64,000 nt of DNA from VRUE01 sp963747765 (GTDB taxonomy: Bacteria; Actinomycetota; Thermoleophilia; Solirubrobacterales; 70-9): contig CAVVGH010000012.1 of assembly GCA_963747765.1 (NCBI GenBank), positions 1 to 64,000 on the forward strand, written 5' to 3'. Position 1 is the stretch's first letter, and each line of letters opens with the position of its first letter. The notes beneath the pieces were generated by a model, which did no database searches, was not told the origin of the DNA, and worked only from the letters and a program-made list of their open reading frames with translations. The translations under genes were made by a program, and so were the position numbers. Positions 17,197-26,055 of this stretch are shown here, piece by piece.

Positions 17197-17580
17197 GTGT
17201 CAGCAACAACGGAGGACCGGGTGGCCAACAACGGAGGGGAGCCTGCCGAGGACCAGCGCGCCGAGCGCGCAGCCGAAGGCAAGCGGGAGGTGCGCTGGTC
17301 CTCGCGCCGCAAGGAAGGGGTGGTGCTGCGGCTGCTGCGCGGCGAGTCGCTTGACGCGCTCGCCCGCGAGTGCGGCCAGCCGGCCGGCGCGATCAGCCGC
17401 TGGCGGGAGGACTTCCTCGCCGCCGGCCGCGAGGGCCTCAAGGCAAGGGCCGCCCCGCCCGAAGAGCGCGAGCTGCGCGAAGCGCAGCGAAAGATCGGCG
17501 AGCAGGCGATCGAGATCGACACCCTCCGAGCCCTCTTGGGGAAAAAGGGGGCTCCACGGTCAGAGAGGCGGTCGAGGTGA
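17197..17580 (+). CDS. IS3-type OrfA (copy 1)
   Basis: 127 residues. An HTH of the transposase_8 type is visible (VLRLLRGESLDALARECG then AISRWREDFLAAG), followed by a coiled coil (EERELREAQRKIGEQAIEI). OrfA binds the element ends, and in IS3 elements it is also the N-terminal part of the OrfAB transposase made by -1 frameshifting. A run GGGGAAAAAGGGGG at 17538-17551, just before the stop, lies where the orfB frame (-1) is already open and could be the slippery site. Identical copy at 47824-48207. Confidence 0.9.
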   Translation: MSATTEDRVANNGGEPAEDQRAERAAEGKREVRWSSRRKEGVVLRLLRGESLDALARECGQPAGAISRWREDFLAAGREGLKARAAPPEERELREAQRKIGEQAIEIDTLRALLGKKGAPRSERRSR

Positions 17581-18482
17581 GCGCCGAGACCGGGCACCGG
17601 CTCGGCACCGTCTGCCGGATCGCCGGCGTCTCGCGCTCGGCGGCCTTCGAGCGTGTCCGGCGCGAACGGGAGGGCGCCGTCGGCGAGCGGGCGCATCGCA
17701 AGCGCGGGCCGGTGGGCGCGATGCCCGACGCCTGCCTGCGCGCCGAGATCCACCGCACGATCGAGGACTCGCCCTTCAACGGCGAGGGCCATCGCAAGGT
17801 CTGGGCGCGCCTGCGCCGTCGCGGCATCCGTGCCTCGCGCAAGCGGGTGCTGCGGCTGATGCGCGAGGACGGGGTCCTCGCCCCGACCCCGCAGGTGAGA
17901 AAGCGCGCCGCGCGCCTGCACACGGGCACGATCACCGTCGAGACGCCCGACACCCTGTGGGCAACGGATGCGACCGAGGCCTGGAGCGATCAGGACGGCC
18001 GCTGCGCGGTCTTCGTGATCGTCGACCACGGCACCGGCGAGCTGTTCTTCGACGCGGCCCACCGCATGGACCGCTTCGCCGCCGCCGATCTCCTTCGCGA
18101 GGTCACAGCCGAGCGCTTCGGCTCGGTCGAGGCGGCCGTTGCCGCCGGGCTCGCGCTGCGCTACGACGGCGGGCCCTGCTTTCGCTCAGACCACTACCAG
18201 GCCGAGATCGACCACCTGGGGATCGCCCGCTCGCCCGCCTTCCACTACGAGCCCGAGACGAACGGATGCGCCGAGCGGGCGATCCAGGCGCTCAAGGAGC
18301 AGGTGCTGTGGATCGAGCGATTCGAGACCTTCGAGCAGCTGCGCGCCGCGGTGCGGGACTTCGGCCGCCTCTACAACCGCGAGTGGCTGCTCGAGAGGCA
18401 CGGCTACCGCACGCCGATCGAAGCTCGAGAGGGGTTCCTCGCCGCCCGCGACGAGGGTGCCGGCTCGACCCGGGTGCGATGA
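17577..18482 (+). CDS. IS3-type OrfB transposase (copy 1)
   Basis: About 301 residues from a GTG that overlaps the orfA stop. An HTH_21-like segment (GHRKVWARLRRRGIRASRKRVL) precedes the rve integrase core with Asp in TLWATDATEAW, Asp in LRYDGGPCFRSDHYQ and Glu in ETNGCAERAIQALKE. The open frame extends upstream through the A/G run in orfA, so the active form is probably the OrfAB fusion. No internal lesion is seen, so the copy could be functional. Confidence 0.92.
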   Translation: MSAETGHRLGTVCRIAGVSRSAAFERVRREREGAVGERAHRKRGPVGAMPDACLRAEIHRTIEDSPFNGEGHRKVWARLRRRGIRASRKRVLRLMREDGVLAPTPQVRKRAARLHTGTITVETPDTLWATDATEAWSDQDGRCAVFVIVDHGTGELFFDAAHRMDRFAAADLLREVTAERFGSVEAAVAAGLALRYDGGPCFRSDHYQAEIDHLGIARSPAFHYEPETNGCAERAIQALKEQVLWIERFETFEQLRAAVRDFGRLYNREWLLERHGYRTPIEAREGFLAARDEGAGSTRVR

Positions 18483-18550
18483 TCGATTTGTTCAACCAAG
18501 TGTCCGGTTATCCGGGTGCGGGACAGCCAGGGCAAGAAGACGGCTGCCCT

Positions 18551-18934
18551 TCAGCCGTAGACGACAACCTCGCCCTCCTCGATCACGACCTCGTAGGTGC
18601 GCACCCGAAGGCTGTCCGGCGCGGTCAGCGACGTGCCGTCTTCGAGCCGGAACTCGTAGCCGTGCCAAGGGCACCGGACGATCCGATCGGGGACGTCGTC
18701 GTGGTACTGGTAGCGCTCTGGCGCCGGCGAGCGCATCGTGCCGGTCACCCGACCCGCGCAGAGTGGCGCACCGTGGTGTGGGCAGACGTTGCGAAGCGCG
18801 TAGAGGTCGCCTTCCACATTGAAGACGCCGACGGAGCGACCCGCGATCTCGGTGGTACGGACGGTCCCCGGCGCCAGGTCGACGGCCGCGCAGACGACGT
18901 GCCTCCCGGCACGCACCTCAGAGCCGGTCGCCAT
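18551..18934 (-). CDS. Rieske [2Fe-2S] ferredoxin-like protein
   Basis: 127 residues, a single Rieske domain. The cluster ligands are the Cys-His pairs in VCPHHGAP and RCPWHGYEF. No oxygenase catalytic domain is attached, so it is either a ferredoxin feeding electrons to an oxygenase or a stand-alone redox protein. It is the last gene of the long operon that starts at 27324, overlapping the amidohydrolase gene by 17 bases, and was cut off from further downstream sequence by the IS3-type insertion. No oxygenase partner was found in the window. Confidence 0.88.
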   Translation of the reverse strand: MATGSEVRAGRHVVCAAVDLAPGTVRTTEIAGRSVGVFNVEGDLYALRNVCPHHGAPLCAGRVTGTMRSPAPERYQYHDDVPDRIVRCPWHGYEFRLEDGTSLTAPDSLRVRTYEVVIEEGEVVVYG

Positions 18935-20063
18935 AGAGATCCCTCGGGTTGTCGGTACAGATCTTCTGCCGCAGCTCGGCCGGCACCCCGGCCAGCGCCC
19001 GCTTCGGGTCGTCGAAGTCCCAGTGCGGATAGTCGGAGCTGAAGACGAGCGTGCGCTCGGCGTGGACCATCTCCAGCAGCGCCTCGAGCTGGTGCCGGCT
19101 GGGCGGCTCGACGAACGGCTGCGTGCTGAAGCGGACGTGGTCGAGGACGTACTCGCTCGGCGGTCGCTTCACCCATGGCACCTCGTCGCGGAGCGCCTTC
19201 CAGTCGCGGTCGAGCTTCCACATCGTTTCCGCGGCCCAGGCGAAGCCGCCCTCGGCGATCTCCAATTTCAGCTCAGGAAAACGCTCGAATATGCCGTGGC
19301 AAAGCATGCTGAGGAGGTTCGACTGGTGGATCTGGGCGAGCGCCGTGTGCCACTCGATGTAGTAGGTCGGCGTCCCCGCCATCCGCGGCGCCCGCGCAAA
19401 CACGTTCTCGGTGCCGCTCGGGTGGACGACGATCGGCAGCGAGTGACGCTGCGCCGCCTCGTAGATCGGGTGGTAATGGCGCTCCCCCATGAGGGTCTCG
19501 TGCAGCGGCATGAAGATCGCGACCATCCCGTCGCGTCCCTGCATCCGCTCAATCTCCTCGACCGCCAGCGCGGGGTCCTGGGGCGCGACGACGAGGGCGC
19601 CGCGGAAGCGCGAATCGACCTGCAGCCAGCGCTCGCACATCCACTCGTTGTAGGCGGAGGCGACCGTGGCGGCGACATCGGGGTCGGGGAAGGCACCGAT
19701 CCCGAGCAACTGCCCGGCGATCAGCACCCCCTTGGCGATGCCGTGGCCGTCGAGCAGGTGTTCTGCGGTGAAGGCGGCGTCGGTGGCCGGCGCCATCCCG
19801 TCGCGGGAGGCGTCTTCGCGATACGCGCCAGCGCTGTTCACGTACAGGTAGTCCAGCGGAAGCATGAAGGAGGCGGCCGCGAAGCTGCCCGACCAGGAGG
19901 CCGAACCGCCGATCCCCAGCCGCTGCCGCCAGGTCTCCGACATGTAGGGCGTCAGGTCGCGGAGACCCTGGCTGAAATTCGGATGGATGTCGCAATCGAT
20001 GATCTCGGTGGCGCGGTCGGTATCGGCCGCCTCCGTCGTCGGTGCGATCCCGGTGGCGCTCAT
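18918..20063 (-). CDS. Amidohydrolase-family protein (decarboxylase-like)
   Basis: 381 residues of the amidohydrolase 2 family. The N-terminal metal-binding motif is IDCDIHPN (His-x-His replaced by Asp-x-His), followed by metal and catalytic His in VVHPSGTEN and a C-terminal FSSDYPHWDFDDP with the family Asp. Relatives include ACMSD and gamma-resorcylate decarboxylase, which remove carboxyl groups from aromatic or dienoic acids, and also lactonase-like hydrolases; the reaction here is not certain. Start overlaps the preceding hydroxyacyl-CoA dehydrogenase stop (ATGA). Confidence 0.85.
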   Translation of the reverse strand: MSATGIAPTTEAADTDRATEIIDCDIHPNFSQGLRDLTPYMSETWRQRLGIGGSASWSGSFAAASFMLPLDYLYVNSAGAYREDASRDGMAPATDAAFTAEHLLDGHGIAKGVLIAGQLLGIGAFPDPDVAATVASAYNEWMCERWLQVDSRFRGALVVAPQDPALAVEEIERMQGRDGMVAIFMPLHETLMGERHYHPIYEAAQRHSLPIVVHPSGTENVFARAPRMAGTPTYYIEWHTALAQIHQSNLLSMLCHGIFERFPELKLEIAEGGFAWAAETMWKLDRDWKALRDEVPWVKRPPSEYVLDHVRFSTQPFVEPPSRHQLEALLEMVHAERTLVFSSDYPHWDFDDPKRALAGVPAELRQKICTDNPRDLYGDRL

Positions 20064-20959
20064 CGCCCCGTCCCTTCCCCGGCCGGGGCCGGATCGATCT
20101 TCTTGCCGTCGTCGTCGTAGGCGTAGAAGCCTTGGCCGGTCTTGCGGCCGTGGTGACCTGCCTCGACCATGTTGCGCAGTCCCACCGTGGGAGCGAAGCG
20201 GTCGCCGTGCGCCCGCTCGAGCCCTTCGATCGCGTGGAGGTAGGTGTCGAGGCCGTTCATGTCACCGAGCTCGAGTGGCCCCATCGGGTGGTTGAACCCG
20301 AGCCGCATCGCGGTGTCGATGTCGGCTGCCGACGCGACCCCTTCCTCCAGCATCCGCAGGCACTCGAGCCGCAGGATCGCGCCGGCACGGCTGGTGATGA
20401 AGCCGGGCGCGTCCTTGCGACAGACGACCACCTCGCGATCGAGCCGGCGGCCGAACTCGACCGCCCTCTCCAGCGCCTCGGGCCCGGTGGCGAGGCCGGC
20501 GATCACTTCGACCAGCCTCATCATCACTGGGGGGTTGAAGAAGTGGATACCTACCACTCGCGAGGCGTCGTCCCCCAACTCGGAACCCACCGCCGTGATC
20601 GAGAGCTGCGACGTGTTGGTGCCAAGCAGAGCGTCGGCGGGGGCCCGGTCGACCACCTCGGCCAGTACCTGGCGCTTCAGATCCAACACCTCGGGCACCG
20701 CCTCGATCACGATCTCCGCGTCATCGACCGCGGCCCCGAGATCCTCGGTGAGCTCGATCCGGTCCAGCACCGCATCCGCCTCGTCCCGGCTCAGGCGATC
20801 CGACTTGACGAAGCGGGCAAGGCTGCGCTCGATTGCCGCCCTTCCCCGTTCCAGCTCCGTCGAGCCGACGTCGCGCAGCCGCACCGCATCGCCCACCGTG
20901 GCGGCCAGTTGGGCGACCCCGCTGCCCATAATCCCGGCGCCGATCACCGCGACCTTCAT
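20060..20959 (-). CDS. 3-hydroxyacyl-CoA dehydrogenase
   Basis: 299 residues. The NAD-binding motif GAGIMGSGVAQ is at residues 7-17, ALLGTNTSQLSI and VGIHFFNPPVMMRLVEV contain the conserved catalytic Ser and His, and the C-terminal dimerisation domain includes GFNHPMGPLELGDMNGLDT. It has the size and order of 3-hydroxybutyryl-CoA dehydrogenase (PaaH/Hbd type). It oxidises a 3-hydroxyacyl-CoA with NAD. It overlaps both neighbours by four bases, in a row with an acyl-CoA dehydrogenase and an SDR. Confidence 0.93.
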   Translation of the reverse strand: MKVAVIGAGIMGSGVAQLAATVGDAVRLRDVGSTELERGRAAIERSLARFVKSDRLSRDEADAVLDRIELTEDLGAAVDDAEIVIEAVPEVLDLKRQVLAEVVDRAPADALLGTNTSQLSITAVGSELGDDASRVVGIHFFNPPVMMRLVEVIAGLATGPEALERAVEFGRRLDREVVVCRKDAPGFITSRAGAILRLECLRMLEEGVASAADIDTAMRLGFNHPMGPLELGDMNGLDTYLHAIEGLERAHGDRFAPTVGLRNMVEAGHHGRKTGQGFYAYDDDGKKIDPAPAGEGTGR

Positions 20960-22137
20960 GCCGCCACCGCCGCTTCCCGCGACGTGCGAACCCCGAGCTC
21001 GAGCTCGCCGATCAGCGCGCGGTGCAGATCGTTGGAGCCCTCGACTATCTGCAGTACCTTGGCGTCCCGATACATCCTCCCCACCCGATGGTCAGGAGAG
21101 ACGCCCGCCGCCCCGTGGATCTGCACGGCATCGGCGGCAGCGCGGGCCGCGACATCGCTGGCGTACATCTTTGCCATCGAGGTGAGCTTGCGCGCCCGCC
21201 TGCCCTGCTGCATCTCCTCTGCGCAGCGCCGCACCAGCAGCCGCGCGCAGGTCCCGCCAACGCTCATGTCGGTGATCTTCGACTGGACGATCTGGAAGTT
21301 GGCGATCGTGCGCCCGAACGCCTCGCGCTCCTTCGCGTAGGCGACAGAATCCTCCAGGCAGGCATGGGTCACGCCGACGGCCCGGGCGGCGACTCCCAGC
21401 CTGCCACGCTCGACCGCGGTCATCGCCACCTCGAATCCTTGGCCCTCGACGCCGAGCAGCGCGTCGGCGGGCAGCCGCAGGTCATCGAAGATGACCTCTC
21501 CAGTGCAGATCGGGCGGAAACCGAGCTTGTCCTTGTAAGGCTGCATGCTGAGCCCGGGCGTGTCGCGGGGAATCACGAAGGCAGTGATCCCGCCGTGGCG
21601 CTGCGAGCGGTCGCGGCTGGCAAAGGTGACGAAGAACGAGGCGATGTCGAGGTTGGAGATCCACGCCTTGGCCCCGTTCAGAACGAATTCGTCGCCGTCC
21701 TTCTTGTAGGTGGTGAGCATCCCGGCGACGTCGCTACCCGAGCCGGGCTCGGTCACGGCCGCAGCGCCGAAGATCTCACCTCGGGCGAGCGGGCGCAGCC
21801 ACCGCTCCCGCTGTTCCTCGGTGCCGTAGCGCTGTACACTGGCCCCGACCAGGCCGGAAGGCATCGAGACCAGCGTGCCCATGATCTGGCAGGTCTTGCT
21901 GATCTCTTCGACCATTTCAGCGAACGTGGGGTAATCGAGACCAAGACCACCGTCCTGGACCGGTATCACCCCGCCGAAGAAACCCAGCTCGGCCATCTGG
22001 TCGAGCAGGCCCCGGGGGATATTCTCTTCGCGATCGTACGCTGCGACCTGGGGCGCTATCTCGCCCCGGGCGAACTCGCCCACGGCCTCGACGAGTGCCC
22101 TCGCATCGGCGTCGGACTGAGACGATTCTACTTTCAT
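20956..22137 (-). CDS. Acyl-CoA dehydrogenase
   Basis: 393 residues, full-length FAD flavoprotein. FAD/substrate loops are seen in AAVTEPGSGSDVAG and AWISNLDIASFF. The C-terminal IVEGSNDLHRALIGE has Glu at the usual catalytic-base region, and QIHGAAGVSPDHRVGRMYRD is typical. It forms a 2,3-double bond in an acyl-CoA. A good ribosome site (GGAAGGTGGGG) precedes the ATG. A second, divergent family member is encoded at 35650. Confidence 0.93.
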   Translation of the reverse strand: MKVESSQSDADARALVEAVGEFARGEIAPQVAAYDREENIPRGLLDQMAELGFFGGVIPVQDGGLGLDYPTFAEMVEEISKTCQIMGTLVSMPSGLVGASVQRYGTEEQRERWLRPLARGEIFGAAAVTEPGSGSDVAGMLTTYKKDGDEFVLNGAKAWISNLDIASFFVTFASRDRSQRHGGITAFVIPRDTPGLSMQPYKDKLGFRPICTGEVIFDDLRLPADALLGVEGQGFEVAMTAVERGRLGVAARAVGVTHACLEDSVAYAKEREAFGRTIANFQIVQSKITDMSVGGTCARLLVRRCAEEMQQGRRARKLTSMAKMYASDVAARAAADAVQIHGAAGVSPDHRVGRMYRDAKVLQIVEGSNDLHRALIGELELGVRTSREAAVAA

Positions 22138-22159
22138 AGCCCCACCTTCCGCGCCATGC

Positions 22160-22966
22160 CTAAGAAGCGGTCCAGCCGGCGTCCACGGGGAACACCTGAC
22201 CGGTGATCATCCGTGCGTCGTCGCTCGCGAGGAACACGACCATCTTCGAGATGTCGTCGACGGTCACGTGACCCCGCTCGCCTTTGAACAGGTTGTTCGC
22301 GTTGAACTCTTCGAATGCCTCGTCCGGGTCGCGATCCATCTGGCCGGCGAGCCCGGTGATCATCCCGGAATAGATGGTCCCCGGGGCGACGCCGTTGACG
22401 TTGATCTCCCACTCAGCCAGCTCGTTCGCCCAGCTCTGGGTTGCGAGCACGACAGCACCCTTCGACGCCGCGTAGTGCGACACGTAGGGCAGCGCCTTGA
22501 TGCCGCCCGCCGAGGACGTGTTGATGATCTTTCCTTCGCGTCGCTCCTTCATCCCGGGAACGACAAACCGGGTGGTGTTGAAGACGCCCTTGACGTTGAC
22601 GTCGATCACCGCGTCGAGGCTCGCGTCGCTGATCTCGTCGACGCCCTCGACGATGCAGACGCCCGCGTTGTTGCACAAGATGTCGATCCTGCCGAACTCT
22701 TCGATCGCCCCCGCAACCGCATCCTGGACCTGGGCACTGTCACGGACGTCGGCCTTGATCGCGATCGCGTCCGGTCCGATGTCCTTCACGGCCTTGACCG
22801 TCTCGTGCAGCTCTTCCTCGGTCCCCAACGGGTAGATCGGGGCGATTTCCTCGCAGACGTCTAGGGCGACGATGCGGGCGCCCCGTTTCGCCAGGTAACG
22901 GCTGTGCGACGCTCCCTGACCATGCGCCGCGCCGGTGACGAGTGCAACTTTTCCATCCAGTGACAT
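22160..22966 (-). CDS. Mycofactocin-coupled SDR oxidoreductase
   Basis: 268 residues from the ATG at 22966 (GGAGAG upstream). SDR with GAAHGQGASHSRYLA replacing the usual glycine motif, then ALDVCEEIAPIYPLGTEE, a long insertion after strand 2 that is the hallmark of the mycofactocin-dependent SDR subfamily, and the catalytic YAASKG. Such enzymes hold NAD non-exchangeably and pass electrons to mycofactocin. In this operon it may oxidise a secondary alcohol or a CoA-bound hydroxy group. The mft cluster lies about 10 kb away. Confidence 0.9.
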   Translation of the reverse strand: MSLDGKVALVTGAAHGQGASHSRYLAKRGARIVALDVCEEIAPIYPLGTEEELHETVKAVKDIGPDAIAIKADVRDSAQVQDAVAGAIEEFGRIDILCNNAGVCIVEGVDEISDASLDAVIDVNVKGVFNTTRFVVPGMKERREGKIINTSSAGGIKALPYVSHYAASKGAVVLATQSWANELAEWEINVNGVAPGTIYSGMITGLAGQMDRDPDEAFEEFNANNLFKGERGHVTVDDISKMVVFLASDDARMITGQVFPVDAGWTAS

Positions 22967-23007
22967 GTGCTCTCCTAGTGGTGACGTGTTCGGAGTGACG
23001 GATCCGC

Positions 23008-23442
23008 TCAGGCCTGCGTGCCGGCCTCGTAGGTTTCGCCGCCCTCCCATTCGATGTTGATCGGCCCGTAGCTGACCAAGAGGAATTCACACCCCTCGGG
23101 TCCGGCTTCCTCGGGCCCATAGTTGGTGCCGGCGCGGACCCAGCGAAGATCGCCAGCCGCGTACCAGCCGCTGCCGTCGTTGAACGACATTGTCCCGTCG
23201 AGGATGTAATAGATCGTGTCGTAGTTGTGTGCGTGCTTCGCCGCCTTGCAGTTGGGCGGAAAGCGATTCGGCACGATCCAGGGCCCAGTCTCCCAGTCCT
23301 CACCGAGAAACTGGACTTGGACCTTGTCGCTCATGTGCTGGAAGAAGTCCTCCTCCTGATCATCGTCGACGAAGAGTTCCCACTCATTGTCGGCGATCCG
23401 GGAGCGCCCAACTCCGTCTTCAACCTTTGCCTGTGATTGCAT
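23008..23442 (-). CDS. Cupin-domain protein
   Basis: 144 residues, one conserved beta-barrel cupin domain: a metal-binding motif of the type HxH-x-Tyr in AKHAHNYDTIYYILDG, and a second motif around GWYAAGDLRWVRAGTNYGPEEAGPEGC. The binding is likely to an Fe or Mn ion. It may be an isomerase, a dioxygenase-like enzyme or a small-molecule binding protein; no function can be assigned. The ATG has GGAGG upstream. It sits between the ABC permease and the SDR of the long operon. Confidence 0.8.
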   Translation of the reverse strand: MQSQAKVEDGVGRSRIADNEWELFVDDDQEEDFFQHMSDKVQVQFLGEDWETGPWIVPNRFPPNCKAAKHAHNYDTIYYILDGTMSFNDGSGWYAAGDLRWVRAGTNYGPEEAGPEGCEFLLVSYGPINIEWEGGETYEAGTQA

Positions 23443-23467
23443 TACTGTACCTCCGTTTGGATTCGGG

Positions 23468-24505
23468 TCATGCCGGTCGGGTGACCGATCTGTCGACGGC
23501 GTCGTCGGCGGCGCCGCGTTGCTCTACTTCCTCCTCGGTCTTCTTGCCCCGCGCCCGCAGCTGGAAGCCCGAGATCCCGACCGCGATGATCAAGGCAAGG
23601 CCGTTGAATAGTTCGGGCAGCCAGGTCGCCGCGCCCATGAGGACGAGCCCCTTGACCCCCGTCGCCAGGAGGTAGACGGCCAAGACCGTCCCCCAGACGT
23701 TGAAGCGCCCCGGCCGGAACTGCGTCGCGCCGAGAAAGCCCGCCGCGAAACAAGGCAGCAGATAGGACGGGCCGACTTCGGTCGAGCCGGTTCCTACCGT
23801 CGACACCACCAGCACACCCGCGGCGGAGGCGATCATCGCCGAGAGCATGAAAGAGCAGACGATGTAGAGGTTCGTCTTTACGCCCGCCAGGCGGGCGACT
23901 TCCCGTGCGCCGCCGGTCGCGTACAGACGGCGGCCGATCGGCGTCCACTCGAGCACATACCACACGGCGACCGCCAGCACCGCCACATAGACCACCGGCA
24001 AGGGGATGGTTCCCACTTCCGCGGTCGACAGGTTTAGGAAACTGGTCGGGACGCCGAGCACGTTTGCGTTGCCGGAGGTGATCAATACCCCCGCCGAGAG
24101 CACCGAGCCGGTTCCCAGCGTGGCGATGAAGGGATCGATCCTCACCAGCGTCACCAACAGCCCATTGACCAGCCCGATCCCGGCGCCGATCGCCATCGTC
24201 AGGAGGATCGCCAGCGGGATCGCCATGTGGTAGTTGGCCATGAACTGGGCGACGAGAATGTTGGAGAGGCCGATCACCCCGCCGATCGAGAGGTCGAAGA
24301 CGCCTGCCGCAAGGGCGATGGTCAGGCCGATCGCGGCGATCGCGGTCACCGCCTGCTCGGTGCCGACCGTGCGAGCGGTGGTCGAGCTGAAGAAGGTGTC
24401 CGTCGCGAGCGAGAAGAAGATGATCAGCGCGAGCAGCAGGTAGACGCCACTGATCCGGCGCGGATCGAGCATGTGGCCAAGGCGGGTGAAAGATGTCGAC
24501 GTCAT
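23468..24505 (-). CDS. Ribose-type ABC transporter permease
   Basis: 345 residues with about eight to ten hydrophobic segments of the BPD_transp_2 (RbsC-like) family; VFDLSIGGVIGLSNILVAQ and the loop with RIDPFIATLGTGSVLSAGV are characteristic. It forms the membrane channel of the importer with the ATPase and lipoprotein encoded upstream. The ATG overlaps the ATPase stop. The C-terminus is long and charged (KKTEEEVEQ), cytoplasmic. Confidence 0.9.
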   Translation of the reverse strand: MTSTSFTRLGHMLDPRRISGVYLLLALIIFFSLATDTFFSSTTARTVGTEQAVTAIAAIGLTIALAAGVFDLSIGGVIGLSNILVAQFMANYHMAIPLAILLTMAIGAGIGLVNGLLVTLVRIDPFIATLGTGSVLSAGVLITSGNANVLGVPTSFLNLSTAEVGTIPLPVVYVAVLAVAVWYVLEWTPIGRRLYATGGAREVARLAGVKTNLYIVCSFMLSAMIASAAGVLVVSTVGTGSTEVGPSYLLPCFAAGFLGATQFRPGRFNVWGTVLAVYLLATGVKGLVLMGAATWLPELFNGLALIIAVGISGFQLRARGKKTEEEVEQRGAADDAVDRSVTRPA

Positions 24506-26025
24506 TGGGTGGCTCCCTCAAACTGGCTCTCGAAGAGGATTCGGTCCTCGGTGATCTCAGAGCCGACCAGCTCGCAGGCGATCCGGCCGGCGCGGGTGAC
24601 GAGCACCCGGTGACACATCTGTTCGAGCTCCTCGGGGTCGGAAGAGACGACCACTATCGCCCGCTGTTCCTCTGCCAGCTCGACGACGAGCCGGCGGATC
24701 GAGGCGCTCGCCCCGACGTCCACGGCCTGCGTCGGCTCAGCCAGTACCAAGACCTGCGGTGAAAGCCGCAGAGCCTTGGCCAGCATCACCTTCTGCTGGT
24801 TGCCGCCGCTCAGCTCTTCGACGAGCCTCGCCGGGTCGGGCGGTTGGACCCCGGTCTTCTCCAGCCATCCGCGGACGTCCTCGCGCTCGGTGCGTCGGTT
24901 GATCCTGCCGTGGGCCCAGCTGGCGCCGATCTGCGGCAAGGTGACGTTCTCGGCGATCGTGAAGTGTGGGATCAGTCCTCGTTTGGCACGTTCCGCCGGC
25001 ACGGTGACGAGCCCGGCCTGTCCAGCCGCGTGGGGATCGAGGCGCCGATGCGAGGTGCCGTCGAGCACCACTTCCCCATCCCATGTCCGGATTCCCCCGA
25101 GGCATTCGGCAATTCGTTCGAAGCCGGACCCGACCAGCCCGGTGAGGCCGAGGACCTCTCCGGGCCGGACCGAGAAGCTGACGTCTCGGATTCCGTCGCC
25201 GGTGAGGCCGCGGACCGACATCAGCGCGCCCTCGGCCGAGCTGTCCTCGGGTGGCTTGACCCGATCGATGCTGCGGCCGACGATCAGGTTGACGAGGCGG
25301 TCCTCGGTGGTCCCCTCGGCCTCCACCACGGCGACCCGTCGACCGTCGCGGAGAACGGTGATGCGATCGGCGATCTCCAGCACCTCGGGCAGGAAATGGG
25401 AGACGTAGAGGATCGCCACCCCCATCTCGTTGATCCGTCTCAGGGTGGCGAACAGCCGTTCGACCTCGGCGGCGCCCATCGACGCGGTCGGCTCGTCGAG
25501 AACCAGGAGGTTGATCTCCTCGTCGATGTCGCCGACGGCGCGGACGATCGCGACCGCGCTCTGCTCGAAACGGGAAAGATCGCCGACCACCGCGTCGGGA
25601 TCGAGGTCGAGGTCGAAGGCGCCGAGGAGCCGGTGCGCCCGCTCACGCTCCGCACGGCGGTCGAAAGGCGCAAGGCGGCCCCGTCCGAAGTCGTTGAGCC
25701 CGAGGTTCTCGCGGACCGTCAGGGTCGGCACCAGCGCTAGGTCCTGGTGGATGAAGCGCAGTGAGCCGCTCTGCTCGGAGGTAAGCCCGCCGAGCTCGGC
25801 GGGCTTACCTCCGAGCAGGCAGCGTGATCCAGGGTCCGGGCCGTGGAATCCGGCGAGAATCTTGATCAAGGTCGACTTGCCCGAGCCGTTCTGCCCGACG
25901 AGGGCGTGGATCTCGCCGCGCCGGACGTCGATCGAGAAGTCGTCCAGGGCGCGCTGTGCGCCGAAGGTCTTGGAGAGCCCCTCGACGCGCACTGCGTCGA
26001 GGGGCTCCTTCGCCATGGGTTTCAT
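24502..26025 (-). CDS. Ribose-type ABC transporter ATPase
   Basis: 507 residues with two ABC domains in tandem, as in RbsA/MglA. First domain: Walker A GQNGSGKSTLIK near residue 48 and signature-like LSRFEQSAVAI, which deviates from LSGGQ, with Walker B LLVLDEPTA. Second domain: a degenerate Walker A (GLVGSGFERI), signature LSGGNQQKVMLAKAL and VLAEPTQAVD. It powers uptake of the ligand carried by the lipoprotein. In related systems only one site is catalytic. Position between lipoprotein and permease genes is normal. Confidence 0.92.
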   Translation of the reverse strand: MKPMAKEPLDAVRVEGLSKTFGAQRALDDFSIDVRRGEIHALVGQNGSGKSTLIKILAGFHGPDPGSRCLLGGKPAELGGLTSEQSGSLRFIHQDLALVPTLTVRENLGLNDFGRGRLAPFDRRAERERAHRLLGAFDLDLDPDAVVGDLSRFEQSAVAIVRAVGDIDEEINLLVLDEPTASMGAAEVERLFATLRRINEMGVAILYVSHFLPEVLEIADRITVLRDGRRVAVVEAEGTTEDRLVNLIVGRSIDRVKPPEDSSAEGALMSVRGLTGDGIRDVSFSVRPGEVLGLTGLVGSGFERIAECLGGIRTWDGEVVLDGTSHRRLDPHAAGQAGLVTVPAERAKRGLIPHFTIAENVTLPQIGASWAHGRINRRTEREDVRGWLEKTGVQPPDPARLVEELSGGNQQKVMLAKALRLSPQVLVLAEPTQAVDVGASASIRRLVVELAEEQRAIVVVSSDPEELEQMCHRVLVTRAGRIACELVGSEITEDRILFESQFEGATQ

Positions 26026-26055
26026 GGGTCCGATGGTCGAGCCGATGGAACCCGA

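Larger units (their letters stand above)
17146..18525 (+). mobile_element. IS3-family insertion sequence, copy 1
   Basis: 1380 bp with perfect 14-bp terminal inverted repeats TGTCCCGCACCCGG and CCGGGTGCGGGACA, which continue imperfectly inward (both followed within a few bases by ACCGGACAC). The flanks carry a 4-bp duplication, GCCA, at 17142-17145 and 18526-18529. It has two overlapping genes, orfA and orfB, as in IS3. A second copy of the same length lies inverted at 46879-48258. It separates the ALDH gene from the end of the Rieske operon. Confidence 0.93.
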
